Positions 7,766-20,700 of a stretch of DNA of 23,443 bases are shown here, one piece after another. The DNA is from Basidiobolus ranarum. Taxonomy: Eukaryota > Basidiobolomycota > Basidiobolomycetes > Basidiobolales. The first letter of the stretch is position 1, and each line of letters begins with the position of its first letter. The notes under the pieces were generated by a model that was given only the letters and a program-made list of their open reading frames with translations, ran no database searches and was not told the DNA's origin. The stretch is from NCBI GenBank assembly GCA_040143965.1, contig JASJQH010000165.1, positions 1 to 23,443 of the forward strand, written 5' to 3'. Both the position numbers and the translations under genes were made by a program.

Positions 7766-9231
7766 TTAATAAACCTTTTAATTTAGTCCTATTGTATCTG
7801 ATAATTTATGTATTAAATTACTCACCAAATCATGCCGGTTTCTCATCTGTAGAAGGAAGGGTTACTTCCTTAACGACTGAGATTATAAATAAACTTCTAA
7901 CTTGCAATAATTCTATGGCTTTAAAGGATTGGTAGGTAAATCTCTTTCGAAAGCCCTAACCAGAGGTCGTGTATCTTTTGTCTAATCCTTGGATTCGGGA
8001 CCCCAAGTAGCGCACTCAAAGTATATTCTGGAACTTGAGCTTTAAATGGTATATTTGTAAACCATTACAAATCTAGTCGTTAATTAGGAAGATGCCGATC
8101 CTTTAGAAAAGTTTCAGAGCTGGGCTCCATTACACGAGTGATTAATTAAAATAGGTAATTTAACTCTTGAATGCCAAGGTTTCTAGTACCTAATGCGCCA
8201 CCAAAACCGATCAACGAAGAAGAATCGAACGTTGTCTACAAATAATCAAGATAAACATGAACTTGACCACATGTACAAATTAGGGCGGTAAAATACCCGG
8301 TAATTACCCTTCAAAATTTTACAATACAGATGCATCCACATGTAGGTTGTTTGTTTGTCCGTAAGTTAGCTCACAAATTGCCCAATCTATCTATAAATCT
8401 ACACAAGGCATGTGATTTCCATGTATTTCTTCTGTGTACAATTATCGGTAATAAGCGTTGTCCGTAATGACGCCTGTACGTAGCATTTGAAATCTCGGTA
8501 ACACCAAATTTAAATATCCGTCTTGGTGACATCAGCAAAGTAGAGTCCAAGAATTCTGAAGGCTATGCAGATAGTTTGCGACCCACCTGGCCCGTTATAT
8601 ATCATGGCATATGTGTGAAATGGTTTATTTCGAATAGTTTTCCATTTAAAGCCCATCGAAAAGGGTATTCGGGAGAATGTGAGAAATTCGGATTCGTTAA
8701 GTAATAATCAGGAAATCATGTGGAATAATAAGTTGCAGCCAATGGTAGTGGTGCAAGTATCATTGGTAATCTTCCAAATAGTACTCCAATAGTACCCCCT
8801 AATACGAGGTTTATGAGATGTTGGGGTTAATAGTTACACGCTGAATCTTGGACAAAATAGACCTGGTATTTGCTAATAATAAGCGCATCAACCATTATGA
8901 TTTGAGTTTGATATTATAACGCCCTATCCACATTGGAACTGGACGCCTAGTTCCCTATTTTGAAGGATTTGGAGTTTGGTATACCAAATAATACATTTGA
9001 AAATTCTTCTGAATTCCTTTCGATTGCCATAAAAGGAATAGTGGTTGGGTTTTTTAATGCCGTTTCCTAGATGGAAGTATATTAAATGGAGTTGAGTACA
9101 AAGTGACGATACTGAGGGGGCGGACGTCGAAAATAGAATGTGAAGGGGTCTTCTATAGTTTGATGGAATGAGTTTGTGATAGGTCGAGAGCAGAAGCTGG
9201 AGTGATGTGAACAAGTCATAGCTAAGCAAGA
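7766..9231. other. Intergenic region without recognisable genes
   Basis: This is 1.47 kb between the 3' ends of the HMG-like gene (+) and the C2H2 gene (-). The only frames are short and resemble no protein. One of them, 8924-9268 on -, begins inside the C2H2 gene in another frame. I see no repeat or RNA gene. Confidence 0.5.
7768..7773 (+). terminator. Possible poly(A) signal of the HMG-like gene
   Basis: AATAAA begins 3 nt after the stop codon, which supports a transcript ending just beyond this frame. Confidence 0.3.
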
Positions 9232-10110
9232 CTAGCCGTTGTAGTGATGCGTGAACGTATGGACCCATGTTTTCCGTCTTCGGGGACTTCTTGCTCGCTG
9301 GTTAGGAGTATAGTGCAGTCTCAGATGTCGTCTCATATTAGACTCCACTGAGAAGCGTTTACTGCATCCCTCAAAGGAACAGTGAAAAGGCTTTTCTCCT
9401 GTATGGGAATACATGTGAGTTCGTAATGTACTAGGTCGTTGAAACTCTCTTCGACAAACAGTGCATCTATATCCTTTTTCTTCGATTGGTGGATTGAGCG
9501 AGCTTTGAAAATGTACAAATTTTAGCTTCTGAAATTCAATCAAGGAATTGATCGCAGTATTAGTGGAAAGGGTTTCGGGAGAGGCGCTAAATGTGCTTTG
9601 TATGGGTGAATTATTGATAGAATGTTGGGAAGACTCTCCATGATGGCCATTAGGATCATCAAAAGAGCATTCCTGAGGGTCCGGATTGAGTAGAAAATTG
9701 ATATCGAAGGGAGATATAGAATCGTCATCATAATTAGAAAATGATTCTTCAGAATCCTCAGACAGGCTCCCCTCTCGAGAATCATTCTCCGCCACTATAC
9801 TTTGGCAATTGCGGGTATATTCTAGGTGCTTGAGTTCACCTGTTTGATCCTCCTTCGAGGATTGCATGTTCAGGTTGCGGGATGTTATACTATAAACGGG
9901 CGTTTGACTATCGGTCTTAATTAAAGAAACTGTTTGTTGATATCGATCATCTGTCGCACACAAACTGTGGTTAGAAGACGGATTACGGGACGGTTCGTAT
10001 CGAGCACATATACATGACCCTGAGTTTTTTTCTTTACATGATTTTATGTGGGTTTTGGAAAGTTCGATAGCCTGTTGGTTGTCTTGAATAATTTTTCTCG
10101 GCAAATTCAT
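9232..10110 (-). CDS. C2H2 zinc-finger transcription factor with two C-terminal fingers
   Basis: Intronless frame of 292 residues. I place the start at ATG 10110; the frame opens one codon earlier only with a TTG. Two adjacent Kruppel-type fingers lie near the C-terminus. Finger 1 has C216, C219, H232 and H236 (YRCTVCRREF ... HMYSH). The consensus linker TGEKPF follows. Finger 2 has C244, C249, H262 and H266 (CSFEGC ... HLRLH). A basic tail (ARSPRRRK) follows and could be a nuclear localisation signal. Residues 1-205 are low-complexity, Ser/Asn-rich and acidic around 105-150 (SLSEDSEES), as in activation domains. The pair of fingers with a RPSTLRTH helix is common in fungal regulators. Targets cannot be inferred. 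An AATAAATA sequence on the minus strand near 10160 may be its core promoter. Confidence 0.8.
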   Translation of the reverse strand: MNLPRKIIQDNQQAIELSKTHIKSCKEKNSGSCICARYEPSRNPSSNHSLCATDDRYQQTVSLIKTDSQTPVYSITSRNLNMQSSKEDQTGELKHLEYTRNCQSIVAENDSREGSLSEDSEESFSNYDDDSISPFDINFLLNPDPQECSFDDPNGHHGESSQHSINNSPIQSTFSASPETLSTNTAINSLIEFQKLKFVHFQSSLNPPIEEKGYRCTVCRREFQRPSTLRTHMYSHTGEKPFHCSFEGCSKRFSVESNMRRHLRLHYTPNQRARSPRRRKTWVHTFTHHYNG

Positions 10111-11541
10111 CAAAGTAGGTGAAGGGAGGGATGTGAGTGCTTTCTAGGAAGGTGCGAATATCTATTTATTGAGGCGTCGTCTTCTCTTGTACGAAAGAGC
10201 TGGAAGCAAGTCAGTTAACACCAAGAATAACTGAGAGATACGGCACATTAAATGAAAACTAAATATCTCGATTCGTAATTGCTAGATAACTGGCATGAAT
10301 ATTTACACTTTCTTGTCCCTCTAGTATCGTTCGGAATAGCGAAGGTAAAGAGCAGTTAATGTTTGATGGCCGATATCTAGTTTAGAAATCTCACTATGTC
10401 AGATATTGTAAGTAAAGTTTTCACAAGTGAAGAAAAGTTTATGAACTAGAGAGAAGTTGAAATACAATGGGAAGAAAAGGATAAAAAGAAGGAGGGACAA
10501 AAACAAGAACGGATGTAGTTTATATTCTTGCGCTGCATCTGGCCTATCCGTTTTGATCACCTTCAACCAACCAAATCAAGTGAAATCATAGACACTCTAG
10601 AAAATGGAATTAAAGGGATCATTCTAATATTTATAAAGTCAGTACGGGATAACAAAGCCTCTTCCCTCAGTGGATTTACACAAACGGATCTATATGCAAA
10701 CCTAGCCAGTTTTCTGTCAAAACAGAATATACTCCATTTAGATTTGAAATCAACTGAATGCATTTCATGAGTAATTTACTATATAGTGACATATTAGACT
10801 TGGTCAAGAAATATAACCTTGGCGCTCACTAACCTTCTATGAGTGCTAAGTGTTCACACGAATTTATCTTATTCTATTTAATTAATCCGGGCCTCGTTAT
10901 TGCCTTATTAGCATTACTTTTGTTGTAATGACACTGCATGATTCAACAATTCCGCTATTGAGCGTCGTTGGGATGTAAGTGTATATACTAAATATGGTAT
11001 TTTGAAATCAAAATAAGGTTTTATCCTAACCTAGAGCAAGTTACCATTTACCACACTTACTATTTTAGGAATCTACCACTGAACATACCATGCTATGGAG
11101 GTTGCTAGTATTTTTATTGTAAGATGGCAAGTTTTGAAAGTAGCGATTCATCGAGACTTCTTAGTACACTCAGATAGCCCATAGCCCATGCTGGTCGAGA
11201 TGGTTCGATGTATTGTGAAAATTGAATGGGTTGAATGGGTCATTGGTGCCCGTCTAGTGGCTTTAGAATTAAACAGAAAGCTTGCGAATCAGATTAACGA
11301 CACTTGTATGGATAAAAAGAAAATTTCGTTTATATAGCCAATAGCAATTAAGGTAAAGGCAATGGCAGTGGTAATTTATCGAGACAAGATGTAAATGATA
11401 AGGTTAACCTAAAATCAAATGAAAATAGTATATGAACAGTCACAGAGCAGTGGGTTGTTTTAAAGTAGGTGAAGAAAAATAAAGATTTACAAATATCAAT
11501 GTTCTGGAACTATGGATGGCTCAAGAGATGTGGGAACAAAA
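10111..11541. other. Intergenic region between the C2H2 and FGAM synthase genes
   Basis: This region holds the promoter of the C2H2 gene and the 3' flank of the FGAM synthase gene, both on the minus strand. An 80-codon frame at 10528-10770 (+) starts only with TTG and resembles nothing. The rest is AT-rich without clear signals. Confidence 0.5.
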
Positions 11542-14500
11542 TTAACCAACCCAGCATCTAACATTTCTAAACATTCTCAACCAGGGTCCATCATCACTCT
11601 CAAGATCGTGAAGTGGATACCAAGAATGCGTTGACTTGCGGATTACTCTCTCAGGGTGCGGCATCATAGCCAAGACACGGCCATTTGGTGTTGTGACACC
11701 GGTGACACCTAAGGGACTACCGTTGGGATTCAATGGATATTCTTCTGTCACTTTACCATAGTTGTCCACATATCGTACTGCAACAAGTTGTTGTTCATGA
11801 ATGATGTTCAAATCCTCAGATTTCACAAATTCAGCATGGCCCTCACCATGGGCAACGGCGATAGGGAATTTGGATCCTTCCATACCTTGGAAGAACACAC
11901 TCTTAGTCTTTTCATTATTGACAATCTCAACCATGGAAACACGGGCTTCAAATTGCTCAGATCTATTTCTAACGAAATAGGGCCAGTTTTGAGCACCAGG
12001 GATGATTTCACGAAGGTTCGAGAAAAATTGGCATCCATTACAAACACCGAGAGCAAATGTATCTTCCCGATTTTGGAAGAAGTTCTCGAATTCTTTACGA
12101 GCCCGTGAGTGTAGTAGAATGGACTTGGACCAACCTGCGCCGGCGCCTAAAACATCACCATAGGAGAATCCTCCACAAGCTGCAATACCCTTGAAGTCAT
12201 CTAGCGTAACCTTACCAGTAAGAAGGTCACTCATATGAACATCGACAGCGGTGAATCCAGCTTTATGGAATGCATAGGCCATTTCTATCTGACCATTAAC
12301 TCCTTGTTCACGAAGAATCGCGACCTTGGGACGATAGTCTAGAGACTTGACTAGAGAAGTGGTGATATCCTCGTCAGGATTGAAAGTCAAATCAAATGAA
12401 TGCCCAGGATCTTTCACATCTAAGAGACCATCATACTCTTGCTTGGCACAGATCGAATTGTCACGTAGAGCTTGCATGCGATAGGAGGTTTCGGCCCATT
12501 GACGTTGGTATTCCACACGATCAGCGGATAACAAAACTTGATTCAAGTGAGAGAATGTAATACGATCGCTACCGTTGTCATTAACGGTACCAATATTATG
12601 AATATTGGATGTAGGGAAACCTGCCTCCTTCATGATGTTCACGAACTCTTCTACGTGTTCATCTAAAATTTGAACAACACCACCAAGCTCTTCGTTGAAG
12701 AGAATGGCTACCGGGTCATTGCCTAGAGAATCAAGGCGGATGGAAGCTCCGGCATGGCCGGCAAAGCACATTTCCGCAACAGTAGCAAACAAACCACCAT
12801 CGGATCTGTCGTGGTACGCGAGAATTAGATTCTTGTACTCGTCGTTACGAGCAGCTTGCATACCCTTGAAGAAGGAGATCAAGAGTTCAGGGCTTTCAAC
12901 GTTGGGTGCTTCATCACCAATTTGTTTGTAAACCTGAGCAAGGGCAGATCCGCCTATGCGTTGCTTACCGTTGGCTAAATCGATAAAGACAAGGGTACTG
13001 CGACCAAGGCCTGTACGTAGTTGTGGGGTAAGTGTCTTTCTGACATCGGCAACTGTAGCAAATCCAGTAATAATCAGAGATAAGGGAGAGGTCACAGTGG
13101 TTTGTTTATCGTTTTCACGCCAAGTCATCTTCATCGACATGGAGTCTTTGCCAACAGGAATGCTGATGCCAAGTTTTGGACAAAGGTCAAGACCAATGGC
13201 TTCAACAGCAGCATATAATCCAGCACCTTCACCCTCATGACCGGCAGCACTCATCCAGTTAGCAGAGAGTCGAATTTTACCAATATCATCAATATTAGCA
13301 GCAACCAAGTTAGTAATGGTCTCACCAACAGCCATCTTGGCAGATGCGACAAAATCGATTAAAGCCAGAGGAGTACGCTCGCCCATTGCCATAGCTTCAC
13401 CGGTGATAGTGTCATAAGATGTAGAGGTAACGGCCACATCTGCGACGGGAACTTGCCATGGTCCGACAAACTGATCTCTGGTAACCAATCCAGTTATAGA
13501 ACGATCACCAATGGTGATCAAGAAAGATTTACTGGCTACGGAGGGAAGGTTGAGGACACGAGTGGCAGCATCATTCAACATCGCCCCGATACCAGAAGTT
13601 ACAGAAATATAAGAGGCCAAAGATGTATCAAATTTGGCACGAGGTGGCTTGACGGTCTCGGTCGTACGGCTCATTTTGGGAGCTTTTCCAAAAAGAATAG
13701 ACATAGGTAGGTCAATTGGGGTGCTACCATTTAGTGAATCAACCAAAACGAACTTTTTCTCCTCGGTGACATCACCAACGACAGCGAAGGGACAACGTTC
13801 ACGCTTGGCAATCTCTTCGAAAATAGACAATTTATCTAAAGACACAGCAAGAACATATCTCTCCTGAGATTCGTTACACCAAATCTCCATTGGAGACATG
13901 CTAGGATCATCAACAAGGATGTTTCTTAACTGAACAACAGCTCCCAAGTCGCAATCGTGAACGATTTCTGGGAGGGCATTGGAAAGACCACCAGCACCAA
14001 CATCATGAATAGATTCAATAGGGTTTTGATCACCAAAAGAGGTACAAGTATCGATTACCTGTTGGCAGCGTCTTTCCATCTCTGGGTTATCACGTTGAAC
14101 AGAGGCGAAGTCTAATTCTGCAGAGCTAGATCCTGAAGTCATGGAAGATGCAGCTCCACCACCGAGACCAATCAACATTGATGGACCACCAAGGACGATT
14201 AATTTGGCTCCAGGCTGAATGGAGGTTTTCAATTGATGCACAGGACGAACATTACCCATACCACCAGCAATCATAATGGGCTTATGGTATCCACGAATTT
14301 CTTCGTCCCCATTGGCACATAAAACCTTCTCACAGTATGTACGGAAGTAGCCTGTGAGATTTGGGCGACCAAATTCATTGTTGAAAGCAGCACCTCCTAA
14401 AGGTCCTTGAATCATGATGTCCAAAGCTGAGGCAACATGAGAGGGCTTACCCACGTCGACTTCCCATGGTTGTACAAAATCAGGAATCAAGAGGTTGGAA

Positions 14501-15597
14501 ACACTAAATCCGGTAAGGCCACATTTTGGTTTAGATCCCTTGCCAACAGCACCCTCATCTCTAATCTCACCACCTGAACCTGTTGCGGCTCCGGGGAAAG
14601 GTGAGACAGCAGTAGGATGGTTATGAGTTTCAACTTTACAAACAAGATTCACCTCTTCTTCAACAGTACCATACTGATTTCCTGAGTAAGCAGCAAAACG
14701 ATCAACTTTAGGCCCAGCAAGGACGGCAGCATTATCGGAATAAGCGGAAAGGACGTGTTCGGGATGCTGTTTATAAGTGTTACGGATCATACCAAATAGT
14801 GAATGGTCACGTTTTTCGCCATCAATTGTCCAATCTGCATTAAAGATTTTGTGTCGGCAATGCTCAGAATTTACTTGAGCAAACATAAAGAGCTCAACAT
14901 CGGTGGGGTTACGAGATAACTCATCTCCAACAAAAGCCTCAACTAGATAGTTGATCTCATCAGCTGCCAAAGCAAGTCCGAGTTCAACATTGGCCTTTAT
15001 TAGCTTCTCCTTAGCAGCGGCACTGCTGCGTTCCTCGCCAATAAGCTCAACGACTCTAAGAGGGCCAGGTTGACCTTGTTTGAAGATAGAAGATTCTTCC
15101 GGGATACTGTAACCAATAGTTTGAGTCATTCTGTCGTGGAGGAGGTCAGAAATACTAACAACATCATTTTTGGAGAGAGAAGGCCCTTCAAGAAGGTATG
15201 CAACACCACGTTCGACGCGCTTGACAATGGTCTCTAGGTTACACATGTGTGCAATGTTGGTAGCTTTGGAAGACCAAGGGGAGATAGTTCCAGGTCTTGG
15301 AAGGATAAGAAGCAAGTTACTTAAAGGTTCATTCGAGGATATAGCGTTAGCAAGTCTGACGTCTTGCTCAGTAGAGGTATGAGCTCTAGACCCGTAGAAC
15401 AATAAGTTATCCAATATCTTTCTTTCACTACTATCAACGTTATTCAACAACTCATAAGAAACTTGGTCAACGTTCTCAACGAAGTGGACAAAGCAAGAAG
15501 TAACAGAAGTTACTTGTGGAAGCTTTTCTTGAATTTGACGCAAGAGTACGGCACTCTTAAAGTCTGAGAGCGCAACAGTTCCTGGAAGCACCAACAT
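11542..15597 (-). CDS. ADE6: Phosphoribosylformylglycinamidine (FGAM) synthase
   Basis: Single exon of 1351 residues, the full length of eukaryotic and proteobacterial large PurL. It makes FGAM from FGAR, glutamine and ATP, the fourth step of de novo purine synthesis, in the cytosol. The N-terminal FGAR-AT domain and linker run to about 280, with linker motif EHCRHK at 245-250. Two PurM-like halves follow, with the substrate/metal motif VETHNHPT at 322-329 and [16 protein letters not shown] just after. A class I glutamine amidotransferase domain fills 1089-1351. Its nucleophile is C1186 in GVCNGCQ, with H1314 and E1316 in MMPHPER. All catalytic parts are present, so it should be active. The end ([13 protein letters not shown]) is typical. 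The gene symbol follows yeast usage. It is intronless while exportin-T and the M20 gene are intron-rich. It is transcribed away from exportin-T across a 2.1 kb gap. Confidence 0.97.
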   Translation of the reverse strand: MLVLPGTVALSDFKSAVLLRQIQEKLPQVTSVTSCFVHFVENVDQVSYELLNNVDSSERKILDNLLFYGSRAHTSTEQDVRLANAISSNEPLSNLLLILPRPGTISPWSSKATNIAHMCNLETIVKRVERGVAYLLEGPSLSKNDVVSISDLLHDRMTQTIGYSIPEESSIFKQGQPGPLRVVELIGEERSSAAAKEKLIKANVELGLALAADEINYLVEAFVGDELSRNPTDVELFMFAQVNSEHCRHKIFNADWTIDGEKRDHSLFGMIRNTYKQHPEHVLSAYSDNAAVLAGPKVDRFAAYSGNQYGTVEEEVNLVCKVETHNHPTAVSPFPGAATGSGGEIRDEGAVGKGSKPKCGLTGFSVSNLLIPDFVQPWEVDVGKPSHVASALDIMIQGPLGGAAFNNEFGRPNLTGYFRTYCEKVLCANGDEEIRGYHKPIMIAGGMGNVRPVHQLKTSIQPGAKLIVLGGPSMLIGLGGGAASSMTSGSSSAELDFASVQRDNPEMERRCQQVIDTCTSFGDQNPIESIHDVGAGGLSNALPEIVHDCDLGAVVQLRNILVDDPSMSPMEIWCNESQERYVLAVSLDKLSIFEEIAKRERCPFAVVGDVTEEKKFVLVDSLNGSTPIDLPMSILFGKAPKMSRTTETVKPPRAKFDTSLASYISVTSGIGAMLNDAATRVLNLPSVASKSFLITIGDRSITGLVTRDQFVGPWQVPVADVAVTSTSYDTITGEAMAMGERTPLALIDFVASAKMAVGETITNLVAANIDDIGKIRLSANWMSAAGHEGEGAGLYAAVEAIGLDLCPKLGISIPVGKDSMSMKMTWRENDKQTTVTSPLSLIITGFATVADVRKTLTPQLRTGLGRSTLVFIDLANGKQRIGGSALAQVYKQIGDEAPNVESPELLISFFKGMQAARNDEYKNLILAYHDRSDGGLFATVAEMCFAGHAGASIRLDSLGNDPVAILFNEELGGVVQILDEHVEEFVNIMKEAGFPTSNIHNIGTVNDNGSDRITFSHLNQVLLSADRVEYQRQWAETSYRMQALRDNSICAKQEYDGLLDVKDPGHSFDLTFNPDEDITTSLVKSLDYRPKVAILREQGVNGQIEMAYAFHKAGFTAVDVHMSDLLTGKVTLDDFKGIAACGGFSYGDVLGAGAGWSKSILLHSRARKEFENFFQNREDTFALGVCNGCQFFSNLREIIPGAQNWPYFVRNRSEQFEARVSMVEIVNNEKTKSVFFQGMEGSKFPIAVAHGEGHAEFVKSEDLNIIHEQQLVAVRYVDNYGKVTEEYPLNPNGSPLGVTGVTTPNGRVLAMMPHPERVIRKSTHSWYPLHDLESDDGPWLRMFRNVRCWVG

Positions 15598-16030
15598 TAT
15601 AGTATTAGAGCTGTGATAGAGCTCGTAAGCTTAGTAAGAAAGTAATGGATTTGACAAGTGTAAAGTTTCCACCGACGTCAAACGCTATTCATAGTTTCTT
15701 GAAAACCCCTACCCCCTGTTGCCTAAATTTTTTTCGTGCCCTTCAACATTGCTTTTTTCGGAACCAACGCTTAATTTAGAAAATTGTCGTAGAACTGTCA
15801 GTCGATACAATAGAAACATCATAATTTGTTAAATGTAGTAATTATTTCAGGCGAGAAATACTTGATATTCCACTCCAAATCAGATGTTTTACAAATACCT
15901 TGAACAATGCTATAGCCCCAACGACAAAATACGTATTACATTACAGATGCTATTGGCTGTTGCTTTGACTGAAAATTGTGGATAATGACTCTCTAAAAAC
16001 CATTGGTAAAAGGCAGCCAATCTGTTGAAA

Positions 16031-16109
16031 GATAAGATAACCTTATTAGGATAAAAGATTAGATCAAACGACGCGATATCATGCGATTCAATAAGATATA
16101 CTATCTTAT
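16031..16109. promoter_or_regulatory. Cluster of GATA-type sites including a perfect inverted repeat
   Basis: GATAAGATAA begins at 16031. ATAAGATA (16091-16098) and TATCTTAT (16102-16109) form a perfect 8-bp inverted repeat around a 3-bp spacer. A shorter inverted pair, ATAAG/CTTAT, lies at 16032-16036 and 16042-16046. Fungal GATA factors bind such sites, often in pairs. The cluster lies about 435-510 bp upstream of the FGAM synthase start. The assignment is by motif only. Confidence 0.3.
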
Positions 16110-16500
16110 CAAGAGATCCAATCAGTCAAGCATGTATTACGGAGAACTGTCAATGATTTGCGATAGAATGTTGGTGGGGAAACTCGATATTTTAAACATT
16201 CTGGTTATATTATCAGTGGGAAATTTGATTTGATTTGGATGGAGTTCTTCTAAACTGGTTTAGCATAAGCACAGCACAAGTGCCAATCTTGACAATTTAA
16301 ACCCAGTTATAGACATTCTTGGCTTACTTCAACACCGAGTGTACTCCAATAATCATAAATACTAGTAAATAGTATAAGCTCTTGAGTTCGGAGATCCTTA
16401 TATAGGGAATATGGGCACAGCAAGATAGTTGTTTCAAACTAATCTATCGAAATTATCTAAACCCAGAGATGAGGTAAATCGTGAGATCATATTAGAGGCA

Positions 16501-16524
16501 AGAACAACCAGAAGAACAACCAGA
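16501..16524. repeat. Perfect tandem duplication of a 12-bp unit
   Basis: The unit AGAACAACCAGA occurs twice back to back in non-coding sequence. It is probably a simple slippage duplication. Confidence 0.6.
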
Positions 16525-17713
16525 CCTTATATAGACAACACTTCTAAATGTCAAGTATAGTTCCATGTTGGGAGCCATGGAGGTCATTTTCTTATTGGCA
16601 AAATGATATAGTAAGGAAACCCTCAGTGTGCAATCATAAGAAAAGTACTGAACTCTGTTTAATGTATGAGTTTATTGAAAATCAACTATTTTATGTGCTA
16701 GCAAGTGGGATTTTTTTGAATAGAAACAAAGTCTAGCAAATGGTGGCAAAACATCAGCCAGTATCTCCTAACACTTGATCAATTACAGGTGAGGTGTTTC
16801 AGCAAGAGTGGTAACAAGGTGTTGTATCTCCTTTATACTTCTGGGTCATGCATGACTTAGGTATTGTTCATACTTTCAATCATAAACCTAACACGAACGG
16901 TGCATATTGATTGACTGAAATCAACTTATACCAGGTTAGCAAGCAAGTTAGTACACTTTCATGTGTCACTATGTGGAAACGAAATTTTTCATTGTTTACT
17001 CTTCAAGCACTTCCGGTTTAGTGAGGAGTTTATTGATGTTTATTAAAAAAATCTAAAAGAAAAATAAAAACTTCAAGCATGAATTATAGTAGAATCATGT
17101 GACAAATCGGATCATACGTAAATGGGTTTTTTTCTTTCATACTGTCATTGAGAGTAAATATATATTCTTCCATTTACGCTCGTACACATTCAAGCCTATT
17201 TCTTATTTTTTTTACTCGGCTGAACACTTGCATCCTTCTCACTTGACCACTTACAAAACCCTCAAGTGTTTTTTATATACTAGAAACAGCAAGACTATTG
17301 AAATATCACTTTTGGTAGGTTATTACGCTGCGAAATTTACTATTTTATAATCTTTGGTCAAACTTGAAATGAGTTATTGAGTGCTAGAGTATAAAAAACC
17401 AAGGTTTTCTTGATGCATGTTTCAAGCAAAGCTCGTAGTTATAAAGCTTTGACTCTAGACAGTGTTCTGGGTTGGTAGGAGTGTATGGCCTCTAACTCGT
17501 CGATTTTCAATTGAAATCGAAAATTATGGAAATAGAAAGTCAACTATAAATACAACTTGAATGCTCATTGTTTATGTTTTATTCTAACTCCATAGCGTAC
17601 TCAAAATATTCTAAAATTTATTTTCTAATATTTTGTCATTATTTCTTGTTATAGGAAAATCATTTCCAACGAAAATTTTGTTCGCAACAATAAATCAACT
17701 AGATCGCAATAGC

Positions 17714-20700
17714 ATGGAGCAAATCGAGCAGGCTGTTGCCTGTGCCCTAAGCCCTAACGCCGAGGCTTCTCTTAAATCTCAGGTTAGACATCCGCTCAGA
17801 TTGCGTCTTTATTTTCACTCCTTTATTCTCACACTACATTCGATTTCAGGCCACTCAATACTGTGAACAAATAAAAGCTTCTCCTGAGGGCTGGCAATTG
17901 TGCTTATCTTTATTTGTCCGAGAACCCAAAAGGTAGAATGGTTTCATTATTCACTGAAGTAAATTTACTAACTTCTAATTCAGCTCGTCCGAAGCTCGTC
18001 TTTTCTCGCTTCAAGTCGTTGAAGATGTTCTACAAAATAGGTACTATTTGAAGAGTTTATGTTGACTTTGTTTTTAAGATTTATACTGATGAAAATGCAG
18101 ATTTAATACCTTAGACGCATCTCACGCTTTATACATTCGTCAAACATTCATGGAATTCATCAATCGAGAGTATGTAGTGAAGAGTGACAATGGAGGCGTT
18201 GATGCTGAGCCAGCTTGTATGTTTATTTCGAGACTTATCATATGTATGGACTTTCTAACGATAATATCTTTATTTTATAGTTTTGAGGAATAAATTGGCT
18301 CATGCCGTTACTCTTTTGTTCATCAATTTGTATCCCACCACCTGGCCTACATTTTTCTCTGATTTCATCCTACTTCTTACTTCTAATTCTGTGGATTCTA
18401 ACAAAAGAACCAACCCTAAAGTGGTCGATTTCTTTTTGAGAGTATTAATGGCTATCGATGAGGAAGTTGTCAACGTCACTGTTCCCAGAACAAAGGAGGA
18501 AGCAAGCCGAAATTCTTTAATCAAAGATGCTATGCGCGAGGGTGATGTTCAGAAGATTACTTCTGTTTGGTACGAATTGCTTACTGAGTATGCAGCGGGT
18601 GAACCAGAGATCGCTGTTTTGGTTTTGAAGTTGATGGGTGCCTATGTTTCCTGGGTAGATATCAATTTGATTGTAACCGAGCCTTTGATCAATTTACTGT
18701 ATCAGTTTCTGAATCAAGAGAGTTTGCGTACTCCGGCTGTCGAGTGTCTGGTAGAGATCATTGGTAAAGGAATGCGACCTCTGGAGAAACTAAGCATGCT
18801 CCAGGTGTTGAATGTTGGTGATGTTTTAGGCCGCATGGATACCAGTGACTCTGACTTTGCCGAGCATGTTGCTAAACTTACTAATGCTCTTGGTGTCGAG
18901 CTCCTATTTATATGGAAGCAAACAGAGAGCCAGCCCGATGCGAGGGCTAGCTCTTACACTCATATTGAGAAACTTTTGCCGTATATGTTGAAGTTCTTGG
19001 GTGACGAGTATGACGAAACCTCCTCGGCCGTTTTCCCTTTCGTTTCGGAGTTGCTTCTTATGTTTAAGCGCCAAAAGAAAATCACAAATGGATTAAACTC
19101 CACTCAGAGAGAGCTTCTGGCCTCACTTATTCAAGTGGTCGTTTTTAAAATGAAGTACGATCCTGATACTGAGTGGGATGATGAAGAAGAAGACGATGAA
19201 GAGATCTTGTTCAGTGAATTGCGAAAGAACCTCAAATTGTTTTTTGATAGCATTGCTGCCATTGATCAAGAGCTATTCAATAACTATGTGCAGTCTTTCA
19301 TTGTCTCTACATTCGAAACAATACAGAATGGTGGATCAACTCACTGGACTGATGCTGAACTTGCCCTTCATCTGGCTTATCTCTATGGAGAGGCTACTCG
19401 TGGTCCAATGACCTTTGTCACACAGCAAGAGAATGGCGGTGTTTTGACTCCATTGGGTGAAATTGTTGCGAAGATGGTAAAGAGCAATGTTTCGGCTTAT
19501 CCTCACCCTTCAATTCCCCTCCCCTTCTTTGAAAATATTGTTCGCTATTCACAATTTTTCGAAGTACGTAGCGATTTCTTGCCCGAAGTACTCGGCCCCT
19601 TTTTGGATAACCGTGGCCTCCATAATCCTAGAAAGATTACTCGTAGCCGCTCCTGGTACTTGTTCTATCGGTTTGTTAAACTCCTCAAAGTTCATATGAG
19701 CCCTTTCGTAGATGGCATGTTGAACGGCCTCATGGATTTATTGGCTATTCAAGTAGACATTTCTGATAATGCTTCGGGTTCTTCTAACTCGACTAGCAGC
19801 TTCGATAGCCAACTTTATTTGTTCGAAACCGTTGGTTTACTCATATCCGCTGATGGTGTTGATGCAAGCAAGCAAGTTGAATACCTTCAATTTGTATTCA
19901 ATCCTATTGTGGCTACCATTCGGGAGTGTACTAACAAAGCCCTCCAAGCACCTGATGATCCTCTTATTCCTATCCATCTTCATCATCTGGTCATGGCTAT
20001 TGGAAGTGTTAGTAAAGGATTCCCTGAAGCTAAAGAAGGCGTTGCTCCCATTGCTCAAGTCTTCAAGCAAGCAACTGAATGCATTCTGGTGTTGTTGGAG
20101 AACATGAACAAATACGAAGTTGTCCGTGAAAGTGTTAGTATTTTTTTTAGCATACATAAAGCTTTCCTTACTAATATATGTATCTTCAGGCCCGTTTTGC
20201 TTTTGCCCGACTGTTGAATTGCCTTGGATCAGAGATTCTGCCTTATATATTACCTTTGATTAACAACATGATTACCGAATGTCAAGTTACGGAGTTGGTT
20301 GACTTTCTTCCGTTCATGGGACTTGTTGTTCACAAATTCAAACCCTCAATCATGAATGCCTTAAATGATTTGCTCTTGCCATTACTTAACAAAGTGTTTA
20401 CTTTTTTGAACCAAACTGCCACTGGTACCGATGAAGCTGTCTTGTTGTTTGATCTCCGCAAATCTTATCTCAATTTCATTGTGTCTATCCTCAATGCTGA
20501 GATGGACGACGTTTTTATCACTGAAAGTAAGTGAATTTCTTGGTTCTTGATTCTCAGCAGGCTCTAATCTGGTATTTGTGGATAGAAAATGCTCCTCACT
20601 TGAACACTCTGTTGCAAAGTATTCTCTACTACGCCTTGGATGGTGAAGATATTCCGGTTAGTACTATTATTATGGTACTACATCAAACGAGCAGCTAAAT

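Larger units (their letters stand above)
15598..17713. other. Large divergent intergenic region between FGAM synthase and exportin-T
   Basis: This 2.1 kb region contains the promoters of both flanking genes and no convincing coding frame. The 62-codon frame at 16548-16736 starts only 20 bp after a TATATAG and resembles nothing. It holds a GATA-type cluster with a palindrome (16031-16109), a perfect 12-bp tandem duplication at 16501-16524, and A-rich stretches near 17040-17070. A pyrimidine-rich tract ending in ATAG near 17655 could be the acceptor of a 5' UTR intron of exportin-T. Confidence 0.5.

Noticed and set aside
8924-9268. 114-codon minus-strand frame
   Set aside because: It starts inside the C2H2 gene in another frame and extends into 3' flank; no recognisable motif or composition bias.
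10528-10770. 80-codon plus-strand frame with an opposing 66-codon frame
   Set aside because: There is no ATG start, no family likeness and no nearby promoter; best read as chance in intergenic DNA.
15986-15991. TGACTC (Bas1/Gcn4-type site) upstream of the FGAM synthase gene, with another at 17450-17455
   Set aside because: A 6-mer is expected about once per 2 kb on either strand, so the match with purine gene control in yeast may be chance.
16548-16736. 62-codon plus-strand frame after a TATA-like box
   Set aside because: The ATG is only about 20 bp from the TATATAG, too close for a usual transcript, and the peptide resembles nothing.
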